In this document: positions 23,301 to 32,607 of the stretch, piece after piece
How positions within the stretch are numbered: position 1 is the first letter of the stretch
Layout of the letters: the number at the start of each line of letters is the position of its first letter
From: Ostrinia nubilalis
Lineage: Eukaryota; Arthropoda; Insecta; Lepidoptera; Crambidae
DNA: 64,000 nt
Assembly: GCF_963855985.1 (NCBI RefSeq)
Contig: NC_087106.1
Location: 6,741,001 to 6,805,000 of the forward strand
Reading direction: 5' to 3'
Made by a program: the position numbers and the translations under genes
Notes under the pieces: generated by a model
Database searches by the model: none
Told to the model about the DNA's origin: nothing
The model's input: the letters and a program-made list of their open reading frames with translations, nothing else

Positions 23301-26300
23301 ATTTTACCTCCCACTTTCAAGTCTTCAGCAGTAGCTGGGACCAACATCTGACAAAAAACGAATCATTTAAAAAACAATTTACTTACACCATACATAAAGC
23401 TTAATTTCAAATTATTCAATAGATCTACCTGTTTCCCACCAGGGAGCTTCGTATCAATAACCTTCACCAGTACAGGAGTCCCATTATTCGGCTTTAACAA
23501 CGCAAAGGGGGTCTGCCTTGTTGCTAAAGCAATACCCATGTGGTAGGTCTTGATGGGGTCCACAATGACCCCGCTGCCCATGGCACCCATAGGGTTGTCC
23601 TGGCCCCAGGATGCTCCAGATTCAGGGTAAGGCTTGGGAAGCTCCCAAGACTTCTGCCAGACTGATGAGGATCCGTCAACTGAGGCTAAGTAAGGACCAA
23701 CTGAAGAGGAGACTTCGCAGTGGTCGCTTTGCGGTCTGAAATTATATCAGGTTGGACAATTTTATTGAATCAAATACCCTTTTCATGCTTTGCCTGTAGA
23801 CCTACTAAAATAATTCCTACACAGTCATGGTAGAAACACGTTGCACTGGTCTAACCTAGGCGCAGAACCACAGATTTTTTGTCGGCCGACAGTTTAGTCG
23901 GGCAGTATGGGCATGTATGGAAGTGCGCACATTACACCGATTGATTCTTCATGCAAATTAGAACCGGGCCCAACTGTCGGCCGACTAAAAATCCGTGATC
24001 TGCGCCTAGGCTTATAGGTCAGATGGATAGGTATTTGTACCAAGGAAAAACTAAATTACCCATGTAATAGTAAAAATAAGGAATAGAACAGCAGGCAACA
24101 CATGAGTAAAATGTTATTTTAGGATACGGATAAGTAAAGTATACCTCGATGAGTCTGGTGTACTTTCAGCCATTGGAAGGCCTAAACGGGGGATGTTTCG
24201 GCTTCGAGTATTGATGGGAGGGCATCCGTCATCAGGATGAGCCTAAAATATAAATAGCTGTTGATTCTTACTATCACCAAATACCATGAGATATTTCATA
24301 AACTTGAGGGCATTCAGTTTACCTTGTTCTTATGGCAGACGAGGTTCGATTGTTGGTTGAAACCTTTCAAGCAGATGTTACAGCGATAGGGTCTCTCATT
24401 GGTGTGTGTGAAAAGATGGTTTCTCAGATTTCCTGAAATCCATAGCTTAATAAGAAACAGATTTTAAAGTTTCTCGTTCCATTTCTACTAAAATAGAGAT
24501 AAACCCGCCGCGAGCCGCCAGTCTGCTTGTGACCACGGCTGCAGCATAGCAGCCGAAACGTCAAGCCGCGAGTACTTATGTAGAAATGTTACGTTGAGAC
24601 CAGTTTCTCTATTTTAGTGTTATGAAACAGCTTGTAGATTTTAAGGTTAGGTAGCAAAAGGATAAGGAAGAGGAATGTAACCTTTCTGGTGGAATCCTTT
24701 AGGGCAGAAATGGCACCTGTAAGGTTTCTCATCGGAGTGGGTCTTGCGATGGGAGATCAGGGTGGAAACGCGGTTGAAAGTCTTGTGGCACACCTGGATG
24801 GAGAGAATGTTACAGATTTATTAGGTTGGTCAGTTTTTGTAGAGAGAGAATAAGCTACTCGTACAAAAATTAAGGAACAGAAGATGGACAAGAGCAAAAA
24901 AAGACCCTTGAGCGACGAATAATACATAGCTCCGTATTGGTTTCGACGTTCAGACAGCAGTGATTTAGCCATGTGCTTAAATTCGTCGTCGTTTCAGCCA
25001 AATGACGTCCACTGCTGAACAAAGGCCTCCCCAAAGGCTTTCCACAATGAACGGTCCTGCGATGCCCGCATCCAGGCTCTTCCCGCGACCTTTACCAGAT
25101 CGTCGGTCCACCTAGTAGGAGGTCTGCCCACGCTACGTCTTCCAGCCCGTGGTCGCCACATGAGAATTTTCCTGCCCCAACGGCTTATATTGCTTTCCCT
25201 TTATCTCACAGCATACTAAAACAACCTTAAGAACCTGAAGAACAGTCCTCGCAAGCATGTCTTACTAGTTGAATGAACAGATGAAACGACTCTTTGTAGA
25301 CCAAGTGTAATTACTAAATTATCGCCAAACGCTTTCACTAATAGAAAAATGCCTATTTATCTACAATGTAGGTATGTACCTAAATGTCTATTACAGCTGC
25401 TATGGAATGTATCTAGGTGACCTGGAGATACGGCCGGATTATACAAGGTGGAAACGATAAGTGATCTCACTCGATCATTTCTAAACTATACAAGATATCA
25501 AAAAACTAGTTACTGATTCTGAAAATACTTCACCAATAATAGGTTACAGATTATGGAAGCTAGTAACATTGAATTTTTGGATAGATCCAGTTTATTTTGT
25601 AAGGAGATAATTATGTACAGACCTCGCAAGCGTAAGGCCTCTCAGCAGAGTGTATGGCTCTATGCTGGCTGAGGGTAGACAGCTGGCGGAAGCTCTTGCC
25701 GCACGCGTCGCAGTGGAAGTTGCGCTCGTCAGTGTGCGTGGGTAGGTGGCGCATCAACGTGTACTGGTGTTGGAACTCTCGGCTGCCTGGATCGAAAGTA
25801 TTCCAATAAAAATACCGAAGTAAGTATCGTCATCGTCATTATTCATTTATTATCCACTGCAGGACCAAGAGGCAATATTTTTTGCATAGTTTGCAGTCAG
25901 CTCACAACTATGGAAAACTGCGTCAGTTAAGTAGTTAAGCTAAACTTACGCCCGTATTCACAAACGATGCTTGTTTAAGTGAAGCAGCAAATCGAACGCA
26001 CAGCGTTGAATAGATTGGTTTTTTGTGACCCTGTACGTCCACGCGCACTGTGCGACTTCATAGTATTTTTTGTGAATACGGGCATTACTTAGCTCTTGGT
26101 CTGCAATCGGCATGGTGCTCAAGTTATATCCACGGATAGAGTGGGAGAAATTACGTAATTCTACTCTGCTGAATCTACAGGGCAAAGTAAGAATGTCTTT
26201 AAATATAACCGCTGTAAGATTACGCGTAAATGTTCAAAGGACAGATAGCAACGAAATACTACAAATTCGTTTAGGTACTTATCCTACCTACTAGAACTAT

Positions 26301-28739
26301 TTTCGTAGAATATAGACCTCCCATAATCTCATAGTTCCCTAAGGATTTGGAGCGGGCCCAGACAAATATTTCGACAACCCAGGACAGACTGTCCTGGAGC
26401 CTCAGAAGGAGACCCCAAATAATGGGAAAAAGGGCTAGGGAAAAGTAGAACATAGAATTCCCATAAAATCATGTGGATTATGGTCTCGTACTCACATATC
26501 CCGCACTCCCATAGCTTGACTGTGCGCCCGTGTCGCTTGACGTACTTCACGTAGTGGAAGCGAGAGCGAGGGTCTGCCTTGTCCACTTTGCATGTGCCCG
26601 AACCGGTTTTTGCGCGATCTAGAAAATAATAAATTAACATATACTTAAGATCTTTAAAACTACGCACAGACAGGAAAGTGACTTTGTTTTATATAACATG
26701 TAGTGATGATTTGCCACACTGGATGCATTCTGCGGGCAGTGGTCAGGTCAAAGTGTATGCTGCCCGCATCATGTATAAACAGTGTGGCAAATCCTTTAAT
26801 TAAGGTTTCTAGCCTAAAAGTTTCGCGATGGTTGTTAAGTAGAGAATACTCTACAATAAAATATCTAGGTAGGTAGGTACTGCTCGGTTTGATCAACACA
26901 GTACTGAAGTACCTATCAGGTACTTTATAATTTATTGTAGGACGTAAAGGAAGACCAAGGTTCGATTCCTAGATGGGATACGCATTGTGAAATACCGAGA
27001 TGGGATATGCATTGTAAGTAAATGATTGTTTAGTTATAACATTACAGATTTGAGCTTATTTTAGTGAGTGAGTGAAGCTAAGTTGTAGCAATCTTCCATA
27101 GTGTGTGCACACTTAATAACTTAGCTTTCCATTCTAGTTTTCCATATGGAAATCTGCGTCAACTTTTGGTCTGTAAATAGCATGGGGATTAAACTAGAAT
27201 GATGCATACCGTTGGAAGTGGAGGACACGAGCGATGGTTCGACATACGGCTTCCTGCTGAAGGTCAGCCCGTTCCTGGACGTCGAGTGGAACACTGAGCT
27301 CGAGGTGTCCGCCTCTTGCGACTGGCTCAGCTGGTGGCAGGTGGAAGAAATAGAATAAGAAGAATGGATTTGATGATCAACGCACACGTAATGTAATACA
27401 GTCGTCGTTATCGTACAAATTACAGACAATTGCACAACAGACTGTACTTACGTTTTTGTTCGAAAATAGCACCCATTAAAACGACATACATATTTTAAAA
27501 ATAAAGCGCCTAAGTTCAATTTGTGACCATCTAGATTTTAATCAAAATTTTTCGACAATTCTAAAAACAGTAGAAGTAAGAACGCTGCCTAGTCGCATGT
27601 ATAGTTATTATAGTTGATGATATTAGGTCCGTAATAATCCGTTACGGACACGTACCAAATTATGGTCGCAAGCAAGCAAAGCAAAGTAAGTCCGTAGGTA
27701 TAGTGCGTCGCGTCGTAAGGCACAGTCCTCGCTCAATATTGACTGAGAACAAACCAGAGTAGAAAAAAGCCCACCTTCATCTCGTTCTTGAAAGCCGCGT
27801 CCAGGTCCTTCCCAAAGGTGGTTTGCCCTGTGGTCCCGAACCCCGGCTCGGAGACGAGAGAGGCGATGTTCCCGTCCTCTTCTGTCCACGCGAACCTGGC
27901 CTGCTGCTGATCCAGGGTGTCAGGGAAGAAGCCATCGCGAAAGAGGGAGCGGGAAACGTCCAGCTATAAGGGTAATTGGTTCGTTTCAGCCAAATAATGA
28001 TGTCCAGGGCATTTATTTGCTTGTTTTGGGGGCAATAAATGTTAATTTATGTAGGATACCTACTTAAATTTTAACTCTTTAATGTTAAAAAGTTCACAGG
28101 TTTCTTACCCATTGGAATAAAAGGTAAATCATTAATGACAATAATGTAGTTAACAAAGTACCTACTCCTAAATCAAAAATGTTAATAATTTGATTAATAA
28201 GAGTAATACAGAATAATTTGATTCAATATGATAAAATTAAATAAGTAATTTAATGAAACGACTTTCATATTTACATACGAATTTGAGTGAATAACAATAA
28301 GTATTATTTAAACCACATACCTAATTAAATTTCATTTGAACATCTTACCAATACCCAATAATATCATGTCAGTTTATTTATTTACAGAGCATCCATGTTT
28401 TATAACATTTGGCGGGAAAAAAAAAGTTTGTTACTTGCTTAAAATCAAAGAGTAAAAAAAAACTTACATCATTCCGCCCGGAGCTCGATAATAGCGACTC
28501 GCTGCTAAACACCAAGTCCTTTTTGTCATATTTATCAACTAAACAAACTTCACGAATGCTGCAACAATAATAACTCAAGTAAGCAAACAGTAAATAAAAC
28601 ATAAGCGAAAACAAATCAACATGGCTCCGGAATCATTTCATTCCAAAATAATCGAAGATCGAAACCTTATTATCTCGTCCCCCGGTCGTAGGTAACTGTT
28701 ATCTGGTATTTCTTTTATTTCTTCATCCGAGAACATCAT
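20295..28739 (-). CDS. Multi-exon C2H2 zinc-finger protein, 15 exons plus a tentative terminal exon
   Basis: I joined short exons by hand using GT/AG borders. All 15 main exons keep one open frame with matching phases (1896 nt, 632 codons); a tentative last exon adds 8 residues and a stop. Five tandem C2H2 fingers occupy residues 197-330: C197/C200/H213/H217, C225/C228/H241/H245, C253/C256/H269/H273, C281/C284/H297/H301 and C309/C312/H325/H330. Their linkers (SAERPY, SDEKPY, TNERPY) resemble the TGEKP type, so sequence-specific DNA binding in the nucleus is likely. The N-terminus (MMFSDEEIKEIPD) is acidic. The region after the fingers has no domain I know; it holds a valine-rich patch (RVPVVAIVVPKIK, about 508-520), an acidic stretch and proline runs (LPPPAPSPPLDL). 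Introns hold RTE pieces, a hAT MITE and fold-back MITEs. Ortholog not recognised. The start is the first of two ATGs in exon 1; an upstream non-coding exon cannot be excluded. Confidence 0.88.
20775..20854 (-). CDS. Zinc-finger gene exon 15 (residues 606-632)
   Basis: The exon encodes PQITAVDNIDQPPPSDDSDI followed by FIGEFD, an acidic end. The acceptor is AATTTTAG and the donor GAC|GTAAGT. Without splicing the frame would run 15 more codons to a stop. Confidence 0.85.
21243..21341 (-). CDS. Zinc-finger gene exon 14 (residues 573-605)
   Basis: The exon encodes VRLSSCSLPPPAPSPPLDLI followed by PMDLFEPMECIPM. Two acceptors are possible 13 nt apart. Only the upstream one (TTCTCAG) keeps the proline-rich frame; the other would read an arginine run. 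The donor is ATGG|GTGAGT. Confidence 0.83.
21467..21718. mobile_element. hAT MITE with 8-bp target duplication, in intron 13 of the zinc-finger gene
   Basis: The 8-bp duplication ATCTAGAA occurs at 21459-21466 and 21719-21726. The ends are CAGTGCAGTGATTCTTAACC and the inverse of CAGTGGTTCTTAGGC, typical hAT termini. The left end carries an extra CAGTG. Confidence 0.9.
22123..22212 (-). CDS. Zinc-finger gene exon 13 (residues 543-572)
   Basis: The exon encodes GEVKVEPCGTPDVAGRLDAH followed by DFDDSSIKS. The KVEP motif resembles a SUMO-attachment consensus (hydrophobic-K-x-E). The acceptor is TTTTACAG and the donor TCTG|GTGAGT. Confidence 0.87.
22755..22911 (-). CDS. Zinc-finger gene exon 12 (residues 491-542)
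   Basis: The exon encodes GVNEAAGPEIGGAVQIRVPV, then VAIVVPKIKNGGRLHLSVEE and a histidine-rich end. The beta-strand-like run of alternating hydrophobic residues may be a small folded unit, but I cannot name it. The donor is GATG|GTATGT. Confidence 0.88.
22942..23097 (+). mobile_element. RTE 3' fragment in intron 11 of the zinc-finger gene
   Basis: ACCGACGACCTCATAAAGGT, GGATGCAGGCCGCTACCAAC and a GATGATGATA tail mark the second RTE subfamily. Confidence 0.85.
23267..23347 (-). CDS. Zinc-finger gene exon 11 (residues 464-490)
   Basis: The exon has 27 whole codons, MLVPATAEDLKVGGKIVLKN followed by DENDLSE, between TTTGTCAG and GAG|GTAAGT. Both splice sites are strong. Confidence 0.88.
23429..23735 (-). 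CDS. Zinc-finger gene exon 10 (residues 361-463), the longest exon
   Basis: The exon has 307 nt in one open frame between TTTCAG and CAG|GTAGAT. It runs from PQSDHCEVSSSVGPYL through a tryptophan/proline-rich stretch (VWQKSWELPKPYPES) to GIALATRQTPFALLKPNNGT and KLPGGKQ. No domain recognised. Confidence 0.88.
23858..24010. mobile_element. Fold-back MITE in intron 9 of the zinc-finger gene
   Basis: The termini CCTAGGCGCAGAACCACAGA and the inverse of TCCGTGATCTGCGCCTAGG bound inner arms containing GTCGGCCGAC. A diverged half of a related element appears near 22405-22450 in intron 12. Confidence 0.82.
24145..24242 (-). CDS. Zinc-finger gene exon 9 (residues 329-360)
   Basis: The exon begins AHPDDGCPPINTRSRNIPRL and supplies H330, the last ligand of finger 5. 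It ends in phase 2, completed by the single A at the start of exon 10. The donor is GAG|GTATAC. Confidence 0.85.
24323..24432 (-). CDS. Zinc-finger gene exon 8 (residues 292-328, fingers 4-5)
   Basis: The exon completes finger 4 (NLRNHLFTH) and encodes finger 5 (CNICLKGFNQQSNLVCHKNK); the last zinc-binding histidine falls in exon 9. The acceptor is ATTTCAG and the donor AAG|GTAAAC. Confidence 0.9.
24486..24621. mobile_element. Fold-back MITE in intron 7 of the zinc-finger gene
   Basis: Short inverted ends ACTAAAATAGAGATAAAC and GTTTCTCTATTTTAGTG enclose a less AT-rich core with GGCTGCAGCATAGCAGCC. Confidence 0.7.
24682..24793 (-). CDS. Zinc-finger gene exon 7 (residues 255-291, fingers 3-4)
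   Basis: The exon continues finger 3 (VCHKTFNRVSTLISHRKTH), then the SDEKPY linker and the first half of finger 4 (CHFCPKGFHQK). The acceptor is CATCCAG and the donor AAAG|GTTACA. Confidence 0.88.
24983..25190 (-). mobile_element. RTE 3' fragment in intron 6 of the zinc-finger gene
   Basis: TTTCAGCCAAATGACGTCCA through TCGGTCCACCTAGTAGGAGG and CAGCCCGTGGTCGCCACATG is the reverse of the RTE C-terminal coding end. Confidence 0.88.
25623..25782 (-). CDS. Zinc-finger gene exon 6 (residues 201-254, fingers 1-3)
   Basis: The exon completes finger 1 (REFQHQYTLMRHLPTH), encodes finger 2 (CDACGKSFRQLSTLSQHRAIH, split over 225-245) and opens finger 3 with YACE. The donor GAG|GTCTGT is weak but the phase and the finger structure fit. 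Confidence 0.88.
25950..26083. mobile_element. GCCCGTATTCACAAAC MITE, copy A (intron 5 of the zinc-finger gene)
   Basis: The termini GCCCGTATTCACAAACGATG and TTTTGTGAATACGGGC are inverted. Three other copies occur in the window at 38088, 53163 and 56598. Confidence 0.88.
26492..26618 (-). CDS. Zinc-finger gene exon 5 (residues 159-200, start of finger 1)
   Basis: The exon encodes a basic region (SRFHYVKYVKRHGRTVKL) leading into WECGIC, the cysteine pair of finger 1. Two donors overlap here, GTGAGT and GTACGA. Only GTACGA gives the right phase and restores a canonical C-X2-C-X12-H-X3-H finger with exon 6, so I chose it. Confidence 0.85.
26950..26975 (+). mobile_element. Possible SINE B-box remnant in intron 4
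   Basis: CCAAGGTTCGATTCCTAGAT holds an exact B box but no other tRNA part is visible. Confidence 0.3.
27210..27330 (-). CDS. Zinc-finger gene exon 4 (residues 119-158)
   Basis: The acceptor is CCACCAG and the donor is AACG|GTATGC. The exon is serine/threonine-rich (LSQSQEADTSSSVFHSTSRN) and looks like a disordered linker. It leaves one base that joins AT of exon 5 to make aspartate. Confidence 0.85.
27775..27963 (-). CDS. Zinc-finger gene exon 3 (residues 56-118)
   Basis: The exon has 63 whole codons between CTTATAG and AAG|GTGGGC. It begins LDVSRSLFRDGFFPDTLDQQ and ends AFKNEMK. No known domain. It is clearly less AT-rich than the flanking introns. Confidence 0.85.
27979..28010 (-). mobile_element. 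Tiny RTE 3' remnant in intron 2 of the zinc-finger gene
   Basis: GGTTCGTTTCAGCCAAATAA then TGATGTCCAGGGC is the very end of the same RTE, a few bases after exon 3 on the plus strand. Confidence 0.6.
28468..28558 (-). CDS. Zinc-finger gene exon 2 (residues 25-55)
   Basis: The acceptor is a T-rich tract ending TTGCAG and the donor is GAT|GTAAGT. The exon encodes IREVCLVDKYDKKDLVFSSE followed by a serine-rich stretch ending GRND. It enters in phase 2 and leaves in phase 0. Confidence 0.82.
28666..28739 (-). CDS. Zinc-finger gene exon 1 (residues 1-24)
   Basis: The exon starts with two consecutive ATG codons in an A-rich context and encodes MMFSDEEIKEIPDNSYLRPG followed by DEII. The donor is AAG|GTTTCG. 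It leaves two bases (AG) that join the C of exon 2 to make serine, and this phase match is the main support. The donor is not a strong consensus. Confidence 0.75.
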
Positions 28740-29375
28740 TTATTTTTACCAATATTCAATTATTTCAACAAAAAACTCGAGAGTCGCGTCAAACCGTCTT
28801 TTTTCGGGACGTCTATTGTTCTGTCACCATGGCACGTCGCGTTCTAAATTTGAATTTTGAGTTTGGTTTTCTTTTTCAATTTTGCAAATGGCGTTTTGGG
28901 AATTGGTTCAAGTTTTATGCGTGGCCAACTAGATCGAAACTCTTTGGTGGAAAAATATTGTTGTGATATTTATTGAAATGCAACAAACTTAAAATTACTT
29001 ACATTTCAAATATTATTTTATAAAAAGGCTATCTTCTGAGTAAATTTTCAAGAGGTTTATTATACCGTCTAAGTGGTCTGCTCATTTCGTTCCTGGGGCC
29101 ACTCGAAGACTTGAAGAATACTCAAAACATCCTTCCAGTGTTTGCCGAAGGAAATTTTGTAAAAATAAACGCTCGACGTAGGCATAAACAATGTTGATGT
29201 TACGTAGCTACGACGCTACGAGATAACCTAGGTTCCATCTTACAATTATTTTGTAAACATTTTATATTTTTTAAAATGTAAGTGTAAACCTACCTAATAC
29301 TTTCACAAAATATTTTGATTTTGGTTCCTCTTTTGGATATCGCAGCTAGCAGAAACTATGAGTCAATCATTAGGG
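28740..29375. other. 5' flank of the zinc-finger gene
   Basis: This holds the presumed 5' UTR and promoter. I see no clear TATA box or initiator. A less AT-rich patch near 28790-28850 is the most likely core promoter position. No other gene seen. Confidence 0.3.
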
Positions 29376-29505
29376 TATCATCATCATCATCATCAACAGC
29401 CCTTTACAGTCCAATGCTGGACTATGAGCCTCCTCTAATATAGTGGAAGGTTTTGCCATAATCCCCACGCTTGGCAGGCGGGTTGGAGATCGCAGTTTGA
29501 ACGCA
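29376..29505 (-). mobile_element. LINE 3' fragment with (ATC)n tail
   Basis: ATCATCATCATCATCAACAG, CCAATGCTGGACTATGAGCC and CCCCACGCTTGGCAGGCGGG; related to, but distinct from, the other RTE ends here. Confidence 0.75.
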
Positions 29506-29621
29506 TTAGGGTATGATGAGTACAATGTAGTTTTATTGGGCAAAATATTAAAACGATTTTGAAAGTTTGATAAAATGAACCAGGGCAACACAACAATTTC
29601 ATATTCATATTCCTATTAATA

Positions 29622-29860
29622 TAAATAAAAATAAATAAATATCCTTGGACATTTTTTTACACTGCGCCGCTAGTCCCAAACTAAGCAAAGCTTGTATTAT
29701 GGGTACTAGACAACGGATATAAACATACTTAAATACTTTTTTATTGTAAATACATACATATTATACATAGAAAACACCCAGACTCGAATCGGGAGTCGGG
29801 AATCGAACCCGGGACCTCTCGGCATAGTAGTCCGTTCTGAACCACTACACCAAACGGTCG
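29622..29860 (-). mobile_element. tRNA-derived SINE, nearly full length
   Basis: On the minus strand an A box TGGTGTAGTGGTT (29852-29840) and a B box GGTTCGATTCC (29809-29799) form a pol III promoter. A body with GTACCCATAATACAAGCTTT and GTTTGGGACTAGCG follows, with an A/T-rich end. It is a SINE rather than a tRNA: the acceptor stem does not close. Confidence 0.85.
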
Positions 29861-29899
29861 ACAATATTTATTTGCTGACTAAGTTTTGGTGCATTCATA

Positions 29900-30577
29900 T
29901 AGTCTTTTTCACCTAAGATGATCCGTATGACGTTTCGAGTTTGAAAGATTTAGAGATGTCACATAACTAAACCATAGCGATTTATCTATCGATTTTTTTC
30001 GAAGAGTTAGTAAAACCTACTTTTAGAGAATTATTTTGTATAGGTGTTATTTAAGAAAAAACATGTTTTTATTAATTACAAATATTATTGTAACAATTTT
30101 TTATTGATAATATTCAAATTTCATGGTTTGTGTTCAAAAAAACGATTCCTTAAAAGTACTGGTTCTGTTTCTTTAAATTAAAAACTATTAATTTATTTTC
30201 AATGCGTTTATTAAAGTCAATAATCGAAAAATGTAGTTGATTTTTGTGATGTTTTTAATAACTAAGTATTCACTGCAATCGATTAATGAACTGCGGAAAT
30301 AATCGATTTTATTATACAAGAAATACCCCAGCACTAAATCTATTCCGTTTCACACATTGCGTACATTAAATAAAAAATATTTTTACATCGTATTTAATTA
30401 AAATATAATCAATAGACTCAGATTTTACTATATATTTCAAGACAAGTAGTTAATTTTTTTTTATTATAATGCTAATAAAATACAAATATTTTTTCCAAAA
30501 TATTCTGCATAAATGTAGTATGCGTAATATGGATAACCTTGAAGTGTCATACGGATCATCTTACGTGAAAAAGACTA
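29900..30577 (-). mobile_element. 678-bp TA-flanked MITE, copy B
   Basis: It has the same termini as the copy at 9041-9716, inverted relative to it, with TA on both sides. Interior sequence matches along its whole length with scattered differences. Confidence 0.92.
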
Positions 30578-30579
30578 TA

Positions 30580-32557
30580 GGTGCGCCTCATAATGGGTGC
30601 GCTTATAGGAATACCTCAATTTAGAGACATACACGTATCAATATAGTCACATTATTGAGAACGCCAATCCCACGTACATAAGTGTCATAATTAATTCCTC
30701 TAAAGGACAGCATGCCAGTCTTAGTCCCGGCTGATTGAGAGGCTCGGTATGCCTTTGATTTGAGCAGATTTGATTTGATTTGATTGAAATGCCGTTCTCG
30801 TGTGATGGGTCACTAATGTGTTGGTGGAATGTAGGGAGTATCTGTAGGCATTTATAATACTTGAATTTGGAGATAGTATTAGAATGCATAATCTTGTAGT
30901 ATTTAATTGTTAAGTAGGTATAATTATTAAGTATTTGATTAAGGACATTGATCACTTAAAAAAATAATTTTCTTTTTGCAACAACTAGGATACAGTAGGT
31001 ACAGTACACTACAGTTTTGTTTATTTTAATATTTTTAACATTATTAAGTACAATGAAGAGTAATAATAATTGTAATGAATTTGATTAAAAGAATTTATTA
31101 TGAGATCTTACAAAATATAAATGGATATAAATGAATTAAGATTAAATAAGTAGGTACTTATTTATTCCATTTCTACTATTAAACAGGAAACATTCGTCTA
31201 ATAAAAAAACTTGTAGGTAGGTCAAATTAAATATTTTATTAAAAATATTATTACCAGTATGGCCATCTAGTGTAAAAAGTAACGACATGCTTATTTTTTA
31301 GCGACATCTATCAAGGAGTAGAATAACTATTTGCTTGTGCAGAGTCATCTAGTGCGGAAAGGACAAGAGTTTTGTGTTAGTGACATCTAGCGGTAGCATA
31401 GAGCAACTTCTTCTCAATAAAGAATCTGCTTTTGCGTATACCGCCAGCTCTGCCATCTAGCGGCGAGTAAAAAAATTAGGCGTTGCGTATGAAGTGCTTT
31501 CTAGCGCTATAAAAATGTACTACTCGGACGTGTATTTTATTTTGATTATCTGTCACTAGGAGTCGCTTTTTAACGAGCAGTTAGCAAGGATGTGCTAATT
31601 TTGGTCCTCTAACTTACAGAATTTAGTGTATTCAGTTCTTGTTAGATGGCGCTAAATTAAGTAATATTATCAGAAAATAAATCCCAACGATGAATAAAAT
31701 TAAAATAATATTATGTTAGGTATAATAACGGGAATCAAAAATGTGCAGTAATGAAGAATAATCATATTTATTCAGTTTTGAATACTAAAGTACGAAATTG
31801 ATTTTGTTAAACTTAGAATGAGAATCATCATTCTAATTTGTAATAACAAAAAAAAATACAAGTCAGTTTTTAAACGCCCCAAATTTAAGTTCTGCTGACT
31901 GAGGTTACAAAAATAATACTTCCGAATTTTTAAAACTTTTGAAGCATACTAGTGAGAAGAAAGAGGACTGGTGGATAATAAAAGTTCCTCCTAATATAAA
32001 ATGAAAGTGAAAACACTAAGTTAAAAGTTCCTCTTTTAATGAGTCAAAACATAAGTTAAGTAGGTAGGTAACTTATTTTAAAAACAAACAAGGCTGTGTG
32101 ATTTAATTGCAAAAGCCAATAAAATATAAATGCAGTATGAATCTGCAAGTTGTTATCATGGCGATCAAAACACGTCTTTTATCAAGGGGCTGTCACATAG
32201 ACTAAGATGGAGTGCATGTGGGTCCAGTAAGAATGCAATATCCTGTGTGAAAATATTAAATGCAAGAGATCGATGCACGCGAGGCATAGGAAATTATTAT
32301 TTATTGGAGACACGAATTATGCAATTTTATGTTGCTTGTGGTTAGGAAGCTTGGAGGTACAAGTAGTTACAACTTCAAATACCTACTTAGGTATTTACAT
32401 AAGTATTGTTCCAAAAGCACAATTTTTTCAAAAACTTTTCATTAAGATTTATTCAGCGCTAAAAATAAACATTTATTTTGTAGGTTATGGCAATGCATTT
32501 ATTATTTTGGTTAGTAGGTACAATTTGATCGTAAAGACTATGTTAGTATTTTTAGTA
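30580..32557. other. No gene recognised; contains the CATCTAG cluster
   Basis: Apart from the motif cluster at 31.26-31.65 kb this is AT-rich with no exon or repeat I can name. Confidence 0.3.
31262..31655. promoter_or_regulatory. Cluster of CTCF-like CATCTAG motifs at about 40-bp spacing
   Basis: The core CATCTA (or its variant) starts at 31264, 31305, 31346, 31384, 31454 and 31498 (TTTCTAGCG), with TAGATGGCGC in the opposite sense near 31643. The best site, CTGCCATCTAGCGG, reversed fits the published CTCF core (CCASYAGRKGGCRS) at 13 of 14 positions. A regulatory role is inferred; the same motif is scattered elsewhere in the window. Confidence 0.4.
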
Positions 32558-32607
32558 TACAGGGTGTTAGGTAAATGGGTATATGAGCCGACACTAGCCC
32601 ATGTTAA

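Noticed and set aside
26660..26899. 79-residue minus-strand ORF in intron 4
   Set aside because: Lies between exons 4 and 5 of the zinc-finger gene and would not keep splice phase.
29790..29860. A true tRNA gene
   Set aside because: A and B boxes are present but the acceptor and anticodon stems do not form; it is the head of a SINE.
31262..31510. CRISPR-like array from regular spacing
   Set aside because: The shared part is under 10 bp, variable, and the genome is eukaryotic.
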